In this document: piece after piece, positions 9,026 to 16,274 of the stretch
Layout of the letters: every line of letters starts with the position of its first letter
Numbering within the stretch: the first letter of the stretch is position 1
DNA from: Dyadobacter diqingensis
GTDB lineage: Bacteria; Bacteroidota; Bacteroidia; Cytophagales; Spirosomataceae
DNA: 64,000 nucleotides
Reading direction: 5' to 3'
Assembly: GCF_024220585.1 (NCBI RefSeq)
Contig: NZ_JAMXKF010000001.1
Span: 1,250,033-1,314,032 of the forward strand
Translations under genes and position numbers: made by a program
The notes under the pieces: model-generated
The model's database searches: none
What the model was told of the DNA's origin: nothing
The model's input: only the letters and a program-made list of their open reading frames with translations

Positions 9026-9057
9026 CCCGTCGGATGGCTTTTTTGCCATCCGACGGG
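9026..9057. repeat. REP-like hairpin upstream of the RAYT gene
   Basis: A perfect 13-base stem (CCCGTCGGATGGC at 9026-9038 and its complement at 9045-9057) encloses a T6 loop. It begins 13 bases after the dehydratase stop and closely resembles the hairpin at 9783-9815. It could also terminate transcription of the dehydratase, but it lacks a T tract after the stem, so a REP element is more likely. Confidence 0.75.
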
Positions 9058-9144
9058 TAAACAACAAGATTGAAACCAAATCAACACACACCGATACCAG
9101 TTCAATAAGCTATGTTTACAGCATAGCATCAACCACACACACTT

Positions 9145-9708
9145 ATGGAATTTAGATCAAACACACTTTATCACGTGTATAACAGGGGAAATAATGCTCA
9201 AAAAATCTTTTTTAACTATGGCAATTATATTTATTTCCTGAAAAAGATAAACGATCACCTGCTCAAACATTGTGATCTGCTGGCTTATTGTCTGATGCCC
9301 AATCACTTTCATTTCCTGATAGCTTCAAAAGAAAATATACAGGACAACTCGATAAATAAGGCTATTCAGATTATTTTAAGTTCCTATTCTCAGGCGATTA
9401 ACAAGCAAGAAAACAGAACGGGCTCGTTGTTTCAGCAACATACCAAAGCAAAATCATTAGAGAACAATACGCAGCATGCAGAAATTTGTTTTCACTATAT
9501 TCATCAAAATCCGCTGCGGGCGGGCTTGGTGAGCGCAATTGAAAATTGGGAATTTAGTTCAGCAAAGAGTTATGCGCTGACAAGAAATGATAAAATGTGT
9601 AACTTGGAAAAAGCACGACTACTGTTGAACATTCCGGAAAATGGTAGTGAATTTTTAAAATTGTCAAACCAGGTTATTGAAAAAGAATATCTGGATAAAA
9701 TACTTTAA
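9145..9708 (+). CDS. REP-associated tyrosine transposase (RAYT, TnpA_REP family)
   Basis: The protein has 187 residues. The opening R-S-N-T-L-Y-H-V-Y-N-R-G-N motif, the HUH motif in M-P-N-H54-F-H56-F-L and the catalytic-tyrosine helix H-Y118-I-H-Q-N-P-L-R-A-G-L-V identify a single-domain Y1 HUH nuclease of the IS200-like/RAYT group. G-S-L-F-Q-Q-H also fits the family. RAYTs cleave single-stranded REP hairpins and are normally single-copy domesticated enzymes. Here the gene is bracketed by REP-like hairpins at 9026-9057, 9748-9776 and 9783-9815. All key residues are present, so it appears intact. It lies between two genes of a probable sugar-acid pathway. Confidence 0.9.
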   Translation: MEFRSNTLYHVYNRGNNAQKIFFNYGNYIYFLKKINDHLLKHCDLLAYCLMPNHFHFLIASKENIQDNSINKAIQIILSSYSQAINKQENRTGSLFQQHTKAKSLENNTQHAEICFHYIHQNPLRAGLVSAIENWEFSSAKSYALTRNDKMCNLEKARLLLNIPENGSEFLKLSNQVIEKEYLDKIL

Positions 9709-9747
9709 GTGACCTCAATGGTGTCATTTACCATGCTGTTTTATATC

Positions 9748-9776
9748 CGTCCGACGGCCGAAAAAGCCGTCGGACG
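9748..9776. repeat. REP-like hairpin downstream of the RAYT gene (first of two)
   Basis: An 11-base perfect stem (CGTCCGACGGC at 9748-9758 and its complement at 9766-9776) has a 7-base loop CGAAAAA. Its stem shares the CCGTCGG/CCGACGG core of the upstream element but in the opposite orientation, as expected when REP units form inverted pairs. Confidence 0.75.
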
Positions 9777-9782
9777 AAACAA

Positions 9783-9815
9783 CCCGATCGGATGGCTTTT
9801 TCACCATCCGATGGG
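9783..9815. repeat. REP-like hairpin downstream of the RAYT gene (second of two)
   Basis: ATCGGATGG at 9787-9795 pairs with CCATCCGAT at 9804-9812. The outer CC/GG pairs are separated from this stem by one mismatch. The unit is almost a direct copy of the hairpin at 9026-9057, with the same GGATGGC-T5/6 loop and the same trailing GGGTAA. The RAYT gene is therefore flanked by two like-oriented REP units. Confidence 0.75.
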
Positions 9816-9840
9816 TAATAAACATTAACGTATTAATATT

Positions 9841-10629
9841 ATGAGCACCCAACTATTTAATAATCAAGTTGCCATTGTTACCGGCGCGGGCCAGGGGATT
9901 GGATTTGAGATTGCCAAACAACTAGCAGTAAAGGGAGCTTGTGTAATTTTAAATGACGCCGATCCTGAGTTGGCAACGGAGGCGGCGAAAAGCATCCGCG
10001 CCCTGGGCGGCGAGTGCGTCGCGTTTGCCGGAGATGCCTCCCAGACAGAAATTATCGATGGCATGGTTGAAGAAGCCGTAAGCTGTTTTGGAAAACTAAC
10101 CATAGCAGTCGCCAATGCAGGCATTACGCTGTTCGGCGACTTCTTTGATTACCCCAAAGAGAATCTCCAAAAAGTATTGGAAGTGAACCTGATGGGCTCA
10201 TTTCTGCTAACACAGGCCGCGGCCAGACAGATAAGATCTCAAAAATCAGGTGGAAGAATTTTGCTGATGTCATCCGTTGTGGGACATCAGTCGCATCAGT
10301 TTCTGGGAGCTTATGCCATGACCAAAGCCGGCCTCGAAATGCTGGCCAAAAACCTGGTTCTGGAATTATCCCCGCATGGAATCACGATCAACGCCGTAGC
10401 TCCCGGTGCCACGCTTACCGAAAGAACTTTAACGACTGACCCGACCTATCCTAAAACCTGGTCGGCCATAACACCTATGGGACGCCCCGCCATTTGCGAG
10501 GATATCGCCAACGCAGCCTTATTCCTGCTTTCTCCCTACTCGGGACATATAACAGGACAAAGTCTGATTGTAGACGGTGGCTGGACATCGGTGAGTCCGC
10601 TGCCCGATCTGAGCAATATGGATGTCTGA
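9841..10629 (+). CDS. Short-chain dehydrogenase/reductase (SDR), probable sugar dehydrogenase
   Basis: The protein has 262 residues, a classical SDR length. T14-G-A-G-Q-G-I-G21 is the cofactor loop, A-N-A-G at 91-94 replaces the usual NNAG, and S145, Y158 and K162 (Y-A-M-T-K) form the catalytic set. The C-terminal I-T-G-Q-S-L-I-V-D-G-G-W is typical. Acidic D39 and D41 after beta-2 (I-L-N-D-A-D) favour NAD over NADP. The position after a sugar-acid dehydratase suggests a sugar or sugar-acid dehydrogenase, although 3-oxoacyl reductase-like activity cannot be excluded. The gene converges closely (8 bases) with the next gene. Confidence 0.8.
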   Translation: MSTQLFNNQVAIVTGAGQGIGFEIAKQLAVKGACVILNDADPELATEAAKSIRALGGECVAFAGDASQTEIIDGMVEEAVSCFGKLTIAVANAGITLFGDFFDYPKENLQKVLEVNLMGSFLLTQAAARQIRSQKSGGRILLMSSVVGHQSHQFLGAYAMTKAGLEMLAKNLVLELSPHGITINAVAPGATLTERTLTTDPTYPKTWSAITPMGRPAICEDIANAALFLLSPYSGHITGQSLIVDGGWTSVSPLPDLSNMDV

Positions 10630-10637
10630 AAATTTAA

Positions 10638-11354
10638 TTATTCGCCTAAACCTTCCGCAAACAACTGAGCTTCCAGATCGTCAATATTTCCTTCTTTCGA
10701 AATAAAAAGTTCTCTTGGTTTTGCGGAAGAAACAGGCTTAACCGTCATAAAATTGCGGTATTGTTCATCCGAAATAATCCTCAATTGAAGCGCCCGTTTT
10801 AACACGATCGGGAAAGGTACTTTGAAAAAGTTGGCAATATCAGAGGCTAAAAATCCGGGGATTTTAGAAATATCATCCCTGAAAAAGCTCTCCACATCTT
10901 TAAAGGGCAGCAAAGCGTCAAAAATCAACTGCTCTGAACGGTTCGCAAGTGAAACCGGATTGGCGTAAGAACTATGCAGCCCCAGCGACACGGTCAGCAA
11001 ATGGATATGGTAATTCCGCTCGTTAAATTCCGAAGCCGCATTAACAAATACCCAGCCTTTCTGGTGATACATAGCTGAGAATCCCTTAAAGCTTGAATCG
11101 ATATTATGCAGCTGGGCAATCTTGATTCCCTCGGGATAAGGAAGTTTATGTCCGATCTGATGGACAATATCCTGTGCGTATGAAACATCAGCCACTTCAC
11201 CGGCCGGCTCGATTACCCAGTCGCCATTAACCAGTTCATCAAATAACTGATCCGCTGCCCGCTGACATTCTATTTGTCCCAAATGCAAAATAATTCTATT
11301 GCCGCGGACTGAAAAATCGAGTGGGAGCTGATTTTTTATTTGTTTTCTGGCCAT
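10638..11354 (-). CDS. ImmA/IrrE-like protein lacking the HExxH zinc motif
   Basis: Read from the ATG at 11354 the protein has 238 residues. Residues about 60-170 resemble the IrrE_N fold: a W-V-F-V-N-A-A-S-E-F-N-E-R-N-Y-H region, a helix where family members have H-E-L-G-H, and a later S-E-Q-L-I-F-D-A-L-L-P helix. The zinc-binding H-E-x-x-H is replaced by H-L-L-T-V-S-L-G-L-H, so metallopeptidase activity is doubtful. The C-terminal part looks like the helix-rich regulatory portion. I chose the start at 11354 because a promoter (TTG 11410-11412, TATCTTTG 11382-11389, minus strand) overlaps the longer open frame. No antitoxin or phage gene is adjacent. The assignment rests on pattern resemblance only. 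Confidence 0.5.
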   Translation of the reverse strand: MARKQIKNQLPLDFSVRGNRIILHLGQIECQRAADQLFDELVNGDWVIEPAGEVADVSYAQDIVHQIGHKLPYPEGIKIAQLHNIDSSFKGFSAMYHQKGWVFVNAASEFNERNYHIHLLTVSLGLHSSYANPVSLANRSEQLIFDALLPFKDVESFFRDDISKIPGFLASDIANFFKVPFPIVLKRALQLRIISDEQYRNFMTVKPVSSAKPRELFISKEGNIDDLEAQLFAEGLGE

Positions 11355-11381
11355 CTTTTGTGAAGTGTTAAATATTATTTT

Positions 11382-11412
11382 CAAAGATACATTCTTCCGC
11401 CTTTCACCACAA
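11382..11412 (-). promoter_or_regulatory. Promoter of the ImmA/IrrE-like gene
   Basis: On the minus strand, TTG (11412-11410), a 20-base spacer and TATCTTTG (11389-11382) match the Bacteroidota -33/-7 consensus. Transcription would start near 11375, just upstream of the ATG at 11354. Confidence 0.55.
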
Positions 11413-11426
11413 TAGTCCCGGACACT

Positions 11427-12026
11427 TTATCTCTTCCATTCCAGCGTATTGAGCAAATGGATCATATCTTTTTGTATGAAATTGATAACCGGTGTTAAGG
11501 AGTCATTTTTCGTGGCAGTAGAAAAATAAATGGCACCACGAAGGAAATGAGTAGTACTGTCGGTGGTGTAAAACTGATAAGGACTTGGCACATCACCTTC
11601 AATTTTAAAGATCATGGCAGTCAAATTATTTCGAGTCCTTAACTTCTGCTCCTGAATCGAGGAAGCCCTTACCTGGTGTTTTCCAGTCAGTTTAAATGAG
11701 TCATTGATGTAGTTTCTCAAAAGCGTCTGATTCTTTCTGACAGACTTATAAGTCAGCTGGATATTCGCTTTGAATTGCGGATAATAAATGTAAATCCAAT
11801 CCTTTTCGGCCAGGGCAAAAGTATCCGGAAGAATTTTAGCAGACTTCGAGTACTCAAATGTATAAGGATGGTTTTCTGTCAATTTTTGATAAAGCTGCTC
11901 TGGCAGATCAATCCGGTTGAAACCTTTGGGTTTGGGTACATAGGCCTGCTCTTCTTTTCCACAGGAAAACAGGAAGGCTGATAAAAAAGAAAGCGTTATG
12001 ATAAAAGCAGGAAAACGATTTTGCAT
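11427..12026 (-). CDS. gldD: Gliding motility lipoprotein GldD
   Basis: The protein has 199 residues from the ATG at 12026. Hydrophobic signal, then lipobox F-L-F-S-C22, followed by the GldD hallmark A-Y-V-P-K-P-K-G-F-N-R-I-D-L-P (about 28-42). GldD is an inner-membrane lipoprotein required for gliding in Flavobacterium johnsoniae and linked to the motor and T9SS machinery. Most of the mature part is predicted beta-strand and periplasmic. I placed the start at 12026 because a TAGCTTTG -7 element (minus strand, 12070-12063) leaves a 30-base leader, while the longer frame would begin inside the promoter. No other gld gene is adjacent. Confidence 0.85.
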   Translation of the reverse strand: MQNRFPAFIITLSFLSAFLFSCGKEEQAYVPKPKGFNRIDLPEQLYQKLTENHPYTFEYSKSAKILPDTFALAEKDWIYIYYPQFKANIQLTYKSVRKNQTLLRNYINDSFKLTGKHQVRASSIQEQKLRTRNNLTAMIFKIEGDVPSPYQFYTTDSTTHFLRGAIYFSTATKNDSLTPVINFIQKDMIHLLNTLEWKR

Positions 12027-12126
12027 TGATTTGGTGATTTCTCTGAACAGAAATTTTGCCTGCAAAGCTAACGAAAAGAGCCTTACAATATTTTGACTTA
12101 TTGATTTACCGCGATGGTCAAAAGCT

Positions 12127-12167
12127 AAAAAAGGAAACCAGTCTTTGTGAGACCAATTCCCTTTTTT
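12127..12167 (-). terminator. Candidate terminator of glmS
   Basis: A run AAAAAAGGAA (12127-12136) pairs with TTCCCTTTTTT (12157-12167) with one bulge, around an inner GTCT/AGAC pairing. It lies 22 bases past the glmS stop on the minus strand. Confidence 0.5.
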
Positions 12168-12189
12168 ATTTGAAACATGAAAATATCAA

Positions 12190-14028
12190 TTATTCCACAG
12201 TCACGGATTTAGCAAGATTTCTTGGCTGGTCCACGTTTCTGCCGCGCATCACCGCGATGTAATAAGACAACAGTTGCAAAGGAATCACGGACACCAGCGG
12301 CGTCAGGATCTCATGCACCCGCGGCACCTCAATTACAAAATCAACCATTGTCGGGATTAACGTATCCCCTTCCGTCACGATAGCAATCACGCGGCCTTTG
12401 CGCGCTTTAACTTCCTGAATATTGGAAACTATTTTTTCATAAGAACTATCCTTTGTTGCCAGGAAAACAACCGGCATATCCTCGTCAATCAACGCGATAG
12501 GGCCATGTTTCATTTCCGCCGCAGGATATCCTTCTGCATGGATATAAGAAATTTCTTTCAGTTTTAGCGCACCTTCCAGGGCAACCGGGAAGTTCAAACC
12601 ACGTCCCAGATAAATAAAATTACGGGCATAGGTAAATATGAAAGCGATTTCCTTGATTTTGGCAGCGTTTTCAAAAACCTGCTCAACTTTGGCCGGAATT
12701 GTTTCCAGTTCTACCAAAAGCTGTCTGTACGTCTCCTCCGAAATGGTTCCTTTTCTTTTGGCCGTAGCGATCGCAATCAGCGTCAAAACCGTCACCTGGG
12801 CTGTAAAAGCCTTTGTACTCGCCACTCCGATTTCGGGTCCGGCGTGGGTATAAGCGCCGGCGTGAGACGCCCGTGCGATGGAAGAACCCACAACATTACA
12901 AACACCAAAAATCGTGGCGCCTTTTGATTTGGCAAGCTCAATGGCAGCCAGCGTATCAGCCGTTTCACCAGATTGCGAAATGGCAATAACGATATCGTTT
13001 TCTTTAATTACAGGATTTCTGTAACGAAATTCAGAAGCATATTCAACTTCAACGTTAATTCTTGCCAGCTCTTCAAACAAATACTCAGCCACCAGGCCGG
13101 CATGCCAGGAAGTACCACAGCCTACAATGACAATTCTGTCCGAGGCAGCGAGCTTGTCAATGTAATTGGCCAGTCCACCCAGTTGCAAATGCGCTTCGTC
13201 AGCCCTTACCCGGCCACGCATACTGTCGGCAATGGAGCGCGGCTGTTCAAAAATTTCCTTGATCATGAAATGGTCATAACCACCCTTTTCGATGGTTTCC
13301 AGTTCCATTTCAAGTTTCTGGATGTATGGTACTTTTTGCGTATTATCAAGATTTTGAATGCTCAGTTTCCCATCACGGATAACAGCAACTTCATAATCAT
13401 CCAGATAAACCACATCTTTTGTATACTCGATAATCGGTGTAGCATCCGAAGCAAAAAAGAACTCATCTTTCCCAACGCCAATCACCAGCGGGCTTCCCTT
13501 CCTTGCAACGATCAGCTGATCCGGAAAATCAACAGACATAACAACAATCGCATACGCCCCTACAACTTCCAGCAAAGCCAGTCTCACTGCCTCTTCAAGT
13601 GAAGTTCCAGTTTCCTTTTGAATGTCTTCAATAAAATGGATCAAAACTTCGGTATCCGTAGCACTTTGAAAAGTGTGCCCCTTTTGAATCAGATTTTGCT
13701 TGATCGACGCATAATTTTCAATGATACCATTGTGGATGATAGCCAGTTTCCGGTCATTTGAAAAATGCGGGTGTGCATTCACATCGTTAGGTTCACCGTG
13801 GGTCGCCCAACGCGTATGCCCGATACCTATTTTTGCATTGAGGGTCTTCTCGGTGAGCTGACTTTCCAGGTCAGACACTTTTCCCTTTTTCTTATAAATA
13901 TTCAATTCTGAGTCTTCAATCAAAGCAACACCGGAACTATCATACCCCCGGTATTCAAGTCTTTTCAGACCTTTAATAATTAGTGGACAGGCTTCTCTAT
14001 TTCCTATATAAGCAACAATTCCGCACAT
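12190..14028 (-). CDS. glmS: Glutamine-fructose-6-phosphate aminotransferase (isomerising)
   Basis: The protein has 612 residues, the family length. M-C2-G-I-V-A-Y-I-G gives the glutaminase nucleophile Cys2 (Cys1 after Met removal). R-L-E-Y-R-G-Y-D-S-S-G and G-H-T-R-W-A-T-H-G-E-P complete the class II amidotransferase domain (1-235). Two SIS sugar-isomerase domains follow, with S-Q-S-G-E-T-A-D-T near residue 355 and the C-terminal L-A-K-S-V-T-V-E tail. The enzyme makes glucosamine-6-phosphate, the entry to UDP-GlcNAc for peptidoglycan and lipopolysaccharide. It stands alone between a terminator and a 250-base AT-rich leader region. I see no glmS ribozyme upstream, as expected outside Firmicutes. 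Confidence 0.97.
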   Translation of the reverse strand: MCGIVAYIGNREACPLIIKGLKRLEYRGYDSSGVALIEDSELNIYKKKGKVSDLESQLTEKTLNAKIGIGHTRWATHGEPNDVNAHPHFSNDRKLAIIHNGIIENYASIKQNLIQKGHTFQSATDTEVLIHFIEDIQKETGTSLEEAVRLALLEVVGAYAIVVMSVDFPDQLIVARKGSPLVIGVGKDEFFFASDATPIIEYTKDVVYLDDYEVAVIRDGKLSIQNLDNTQKVPYIQKLEMELETIEKGGYDHFMIKEIFEQPRSIADSMRGRVRADEAHLQLGGLANYIDKLAASDRIVIVGCGTSWHAGLVAEYLFEELARINVEVEYASEFRYRNPVIKENDIVIAISQSGETADTLAAIELAKSKGATIFGVCNVVGSSIARASHAGAYTHAGPEIGVASTKAFTAQVTVLTLIAIATAKRKGTISEETYRQLLVELETIPAKVEQVFENAAKIKEIAFIFTYARNFIYLGRGLNFPVALEGALKLKEISYIHAEGYPAAEMKHGPIALIDEDMPVVFLATKDSSYEKIVSNIQEVKARKGRVIAIVTEGDTLIPTMVDFVIEVPRVHEILTPLVSVIPLQLLSYYIAVMRGRNVDQPRNLAKSVTVE

Positions 14029-14333
14029 ATTTTATATAATTAATTGTTAAATGTGTGTATAATATTGAGTGCAAATAAATAGCAATAACAATTCGATAAC
14101 AAACAAAATACTAAAAATTATCCAATTTTCAGAGAGTGCTCGAACACACCCTAGTATATTCATTATGAAGCCTTTACATATTAAAAAATATTAAAAAAGA
14201 AAGATAGGATCATTTCATGACGTTCTGGAAATTTACCGGTATCAATACCGCGGATCAGCGAAGCAAAATCATAAGGCACAAAAAAAAGCGGCGACCAGAA
14301 TCTGGTCGCCGCTTTTTCATCTATTTAAAAATC
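14029..14333. other. Intergenic region upstream of glmS
   Basis: This is AT-rich spacer between glmS and the convergently terminated GT5 gene, both on the minus strand. I see a strong hairpin at 14281-14318 (listed separately) and a run of TATTAAAAAA units near 14180-14205. No gene or RNA is recognisable. Confidence 0.5.
14281..14318 (-). terminator. Intrinsic terminator of the GT5 gene
   Basis: A 17-base perfect stem, AAAAAGCGGCGACCAGA at 14283-14299 and its complement at 14301-14317, starts right after the stop at 14334 on the minus strand. Flanking A and T runs make it functional in either direction. Confidence 0.85.
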
Positions 14334-15140
14334 TTAACTCATTAAATCAGTATACAGATTGTAATATGACTCAGAGAATTTTTCTTCCTCTTCGTCAAGT
14401 TCTACACGCTTCGGTGCGTCATTGAAAATCTGGTTAAGACTTTCGCTGCAATGCTCCTCAGCTTTTACAACTGCGTCTGCATAAGCACAACCGATTTTAA
14501 CAAAACCTTCAAAATCTGCTGAATGAAGATGTGATAAAGCTTCATCACTCACATCCATTGCTTTTGCCTTGCTCTGTAAATCTGCGTCAAATTTGTAGTC
14601 AAAAGCGTTATTATGAACAGTAAACACACTTTTCGTATCCTTAAACATTGGATCGTTACGATAAGTTGTTTTAAGGTACAATGGGATAAGCGCTGTCATC
14701 CAGTCGTTGCAATGTACAACATCAGGAGCCCAACCAAGTTTCTTAACTGTTTCTAAAACACCTTTGCAAAAGAAAATCGCGCGTTCGTCATTATCATCGT
14801 AAAAGTTGTTCTCCTTATCGAAGAATACCGATTTACGGTGAAAATAGTCATCGTTATCTATAAAATAAACCTGAAGCTTTGCGTTTGGGATGGAAGCAAC
14901 CTTAATAATTAGTGGTTTTTCTTCATCACCAACCGTGATATTAATTCCTGACAATCGAACTACTTCGTGAAGCCTGTTTTTACGCTCATTGATTAGACCA
15001 AATCGAGGTACCAAAATTCTTATCTCTGCCCCGCGCTCCTGCATTGCTTGCGGAAGTCTTCTTACATAATCGGCAACATCTGTGGTCTGGAGAAAAGGAT
15101 TGATTTCACTGGCTACATACAAAATTCGTAGTTTGTCCAT
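14334..15140 (-). CDS. Glycogen/starch synthase-like protein, GT5 domain only
   Basis: The protein has 268 residues. The N-terminal K-L-R-I-L-Y-V-A-S-E-I-N-P-F and the W-A-P-D-V-V-H-C-N-D-W-M-T-A-L-I-P block are typical of the GT5 half of bacterial glycogen synthases, as is T-V-H-N-N-A-F-D. The usual K-x-G-G motif after the opening strand is replaced by L-Q-T-T-D-V-A-D. The C-terminal GT1 half with the E-x-x-G site is absent, so the protein is about half the usual 480 residues and probably not a complete synthase. Such short forms next to panC are, as I recall, common in Bacteroidota. Its C-terminal tail is acidic (D-E-E-E-E-K). Function unproven; a regulatory or nucleotide-sugar-binding role is possible. 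Confidence 0.75.
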   Translation of the reverse strand: MDKLRILYVASEINPFLQTTDVADYVRRLPQAMQERGAEIRILVPRFGLINERKNRLHEVVRLSGINITVGDEEKPLIIKVASIPNAKLQVYFIDNDDYFHRKSVFFDKENNFYDDNDERAIFFCKGVLETVKKLGWAPDVVHCNDWMTALIPLYLKTTYRNDPMFKDTKSVFTVHNNAFDYKFDADLQSKAKAMDVSDEALSHLHSADFEGFVKIGCAYADAVVKAEEHCSESLNQIFNDAPKRVELDEEEEKFSESYYNLYTDLMS

Positions 15141-15365
15141 AGATATTTAAAGCAGTTTGTGAAAAAAAGTTTTGCAAAATTACATAAAAAAATCTGCATT
15201 TTCAATAGAAATTCAAAACTAATTGTAATATTGCGCAGAGTTTGGGCATATCTATGCCAAATATTTCAGAAACCCCAGCGAACAGGCCGGATTAACCCAG
15301 AATACGAACTACAAAACATGTTGTGTTTGTATTGATCCTGCACCTTCCTATATATAACACTTTTC

Positions 15366-16208
15366 ATGGAAGTTTTTACTTCAATTCATAGCTTAAAAAA
15401 TTTTCTTTTTCATCAGCGTCTCGAAAACAAGACAGTCGGACTGATCCCTACCATGGGAGCGTTGCATGAAGGACATATCTCACTGGTAGACACAGCAAAA
15501 CAGCAAAACGATATAACCGTCGCAAGCATCTTTGTAAATCCTACCCAGTTCAACAACCCGGAAGACCTGGCAAAATATCCCAGAACGCTTGAAAACGATT
15601 GCGCAATGCTTGAAGAAGCGGGTTGCTCGGTGGTATTTGCGCCGTCTGTGGCAGAAATGTATCCGGAGCCGACGACACTTACCATTAATTTTGGTTTGAT
15701 CGAAACCGTTATGGAAGGCGCTTCCCGCCCGGGCCATTTCAATGGAGTTGGGGTCGTGGTTTCCAAGCTCTTCAATATCGTGCAGCCTAACAAGGCCTAT
15801 TTTGGCCAAAAAGACCTGCAACAGGTTACTGTGGTAAAAAGGCTGGTAGCGGATTTATCATTCAACCTGGAACTGGTTATTTGTCCCACTGTGCGGGAGA
15901 AAGACGGGCTTGCGATGTCGTCACGTAACCGCCGTCTGAGTCAGGAAGAGCGCACACATGGCCCGATCATCTACAAAATCCTGATGGACGCCAAAGAAAA
16001 GCTGATTTCCGGAGATGATACCGAAGAAGTAAAGGAATCTGTCAGGATCGAATTTCATGCCATGGCCGGCTTTGAGCTCGATTATTTTGAGATTGTCAAT
16101 ATCGAATCACTGCAACCCATACATAGTCTCGGCGCTGCCGGCACTACTGCGCTTTGTATCGCCGCTTTTCTGGGTCCCGTGAGGTTAATTGATAACATCA
16201 TATTTTAG
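15366..16208 (+). CDS. panC: Pantothenate synthetase
   Basis: The protein has 280 residues, the family length. It has P-T-M-G-A-L-H-E-G-H (29-38, the HIGH-type nucleotide motif), F-V-N-P-T-Q-F (57-63), G-Q-K-D-L-Q-Q and the L-A-M-S-S-R-N-R-R loop (KMSKS equivalent) near residue 190. The enzyme joins pantoate and beta-alanine using ATP, in coenzyme A synthesis. panD, which makes the beta-alanine, lies 1.9 kb downstream on the same strand, with an unrelated oxidoreductase on the opposite strand between them. The gene diverges from the GT5 gene. Confidence 0.97.
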   Translation: MEVFTSIHSLKNFLFHQRLENKTVGLIPTMGALHEGHISLVDTAKQQNDITVASIFVNPTQFNNPEDLAKYPRTLENDCAMLEEAGCSVVFAPSVAEMYPEPTTLTINFGLIETVMEGASRPGHFNGVGVVVSKLFNIVQPNKAYFGQKDLQQVTVVKRLVADLSFNLELVICPTVREKDGLAMSSRNRRLSQEERTHGPIIYKILMDAKEKLISGDDTEEVKESVRIEFHAMAGFELDYFEIVNIESLQPIHSLGAAGTTALCIAAFLGPVRLIDNIIF

Positions 16209-16211
16209 ATA

Positions 16212-16265
16212 TTCATATTCAATGCAAAAGGCCTCGGATCCGAGGCCTTTTGCATTGAATATGAA
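16212..16265. terminator. Perfect 54-base palindrome acting as bidirectional terminator
   Basis: The halves 16212-16238 and 16239-16265 are exact reverse complements, centred on GGA/TCC. The stem contains AAAAGGCCTCGG and its complement with A4/T4 runs. It separates panC from the convergent oxidoreductase, starting three bases after the panC stop. Confidence 0.85.
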
Positions 16266-16274
16266 ATGTGATTA

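Noticed and set aside
9026..9815. CRISPR array
   Set aside because: The repeated elements are palindromic hairpins around a RAYT gene, without regularly spaced unique spacers or cas genes.
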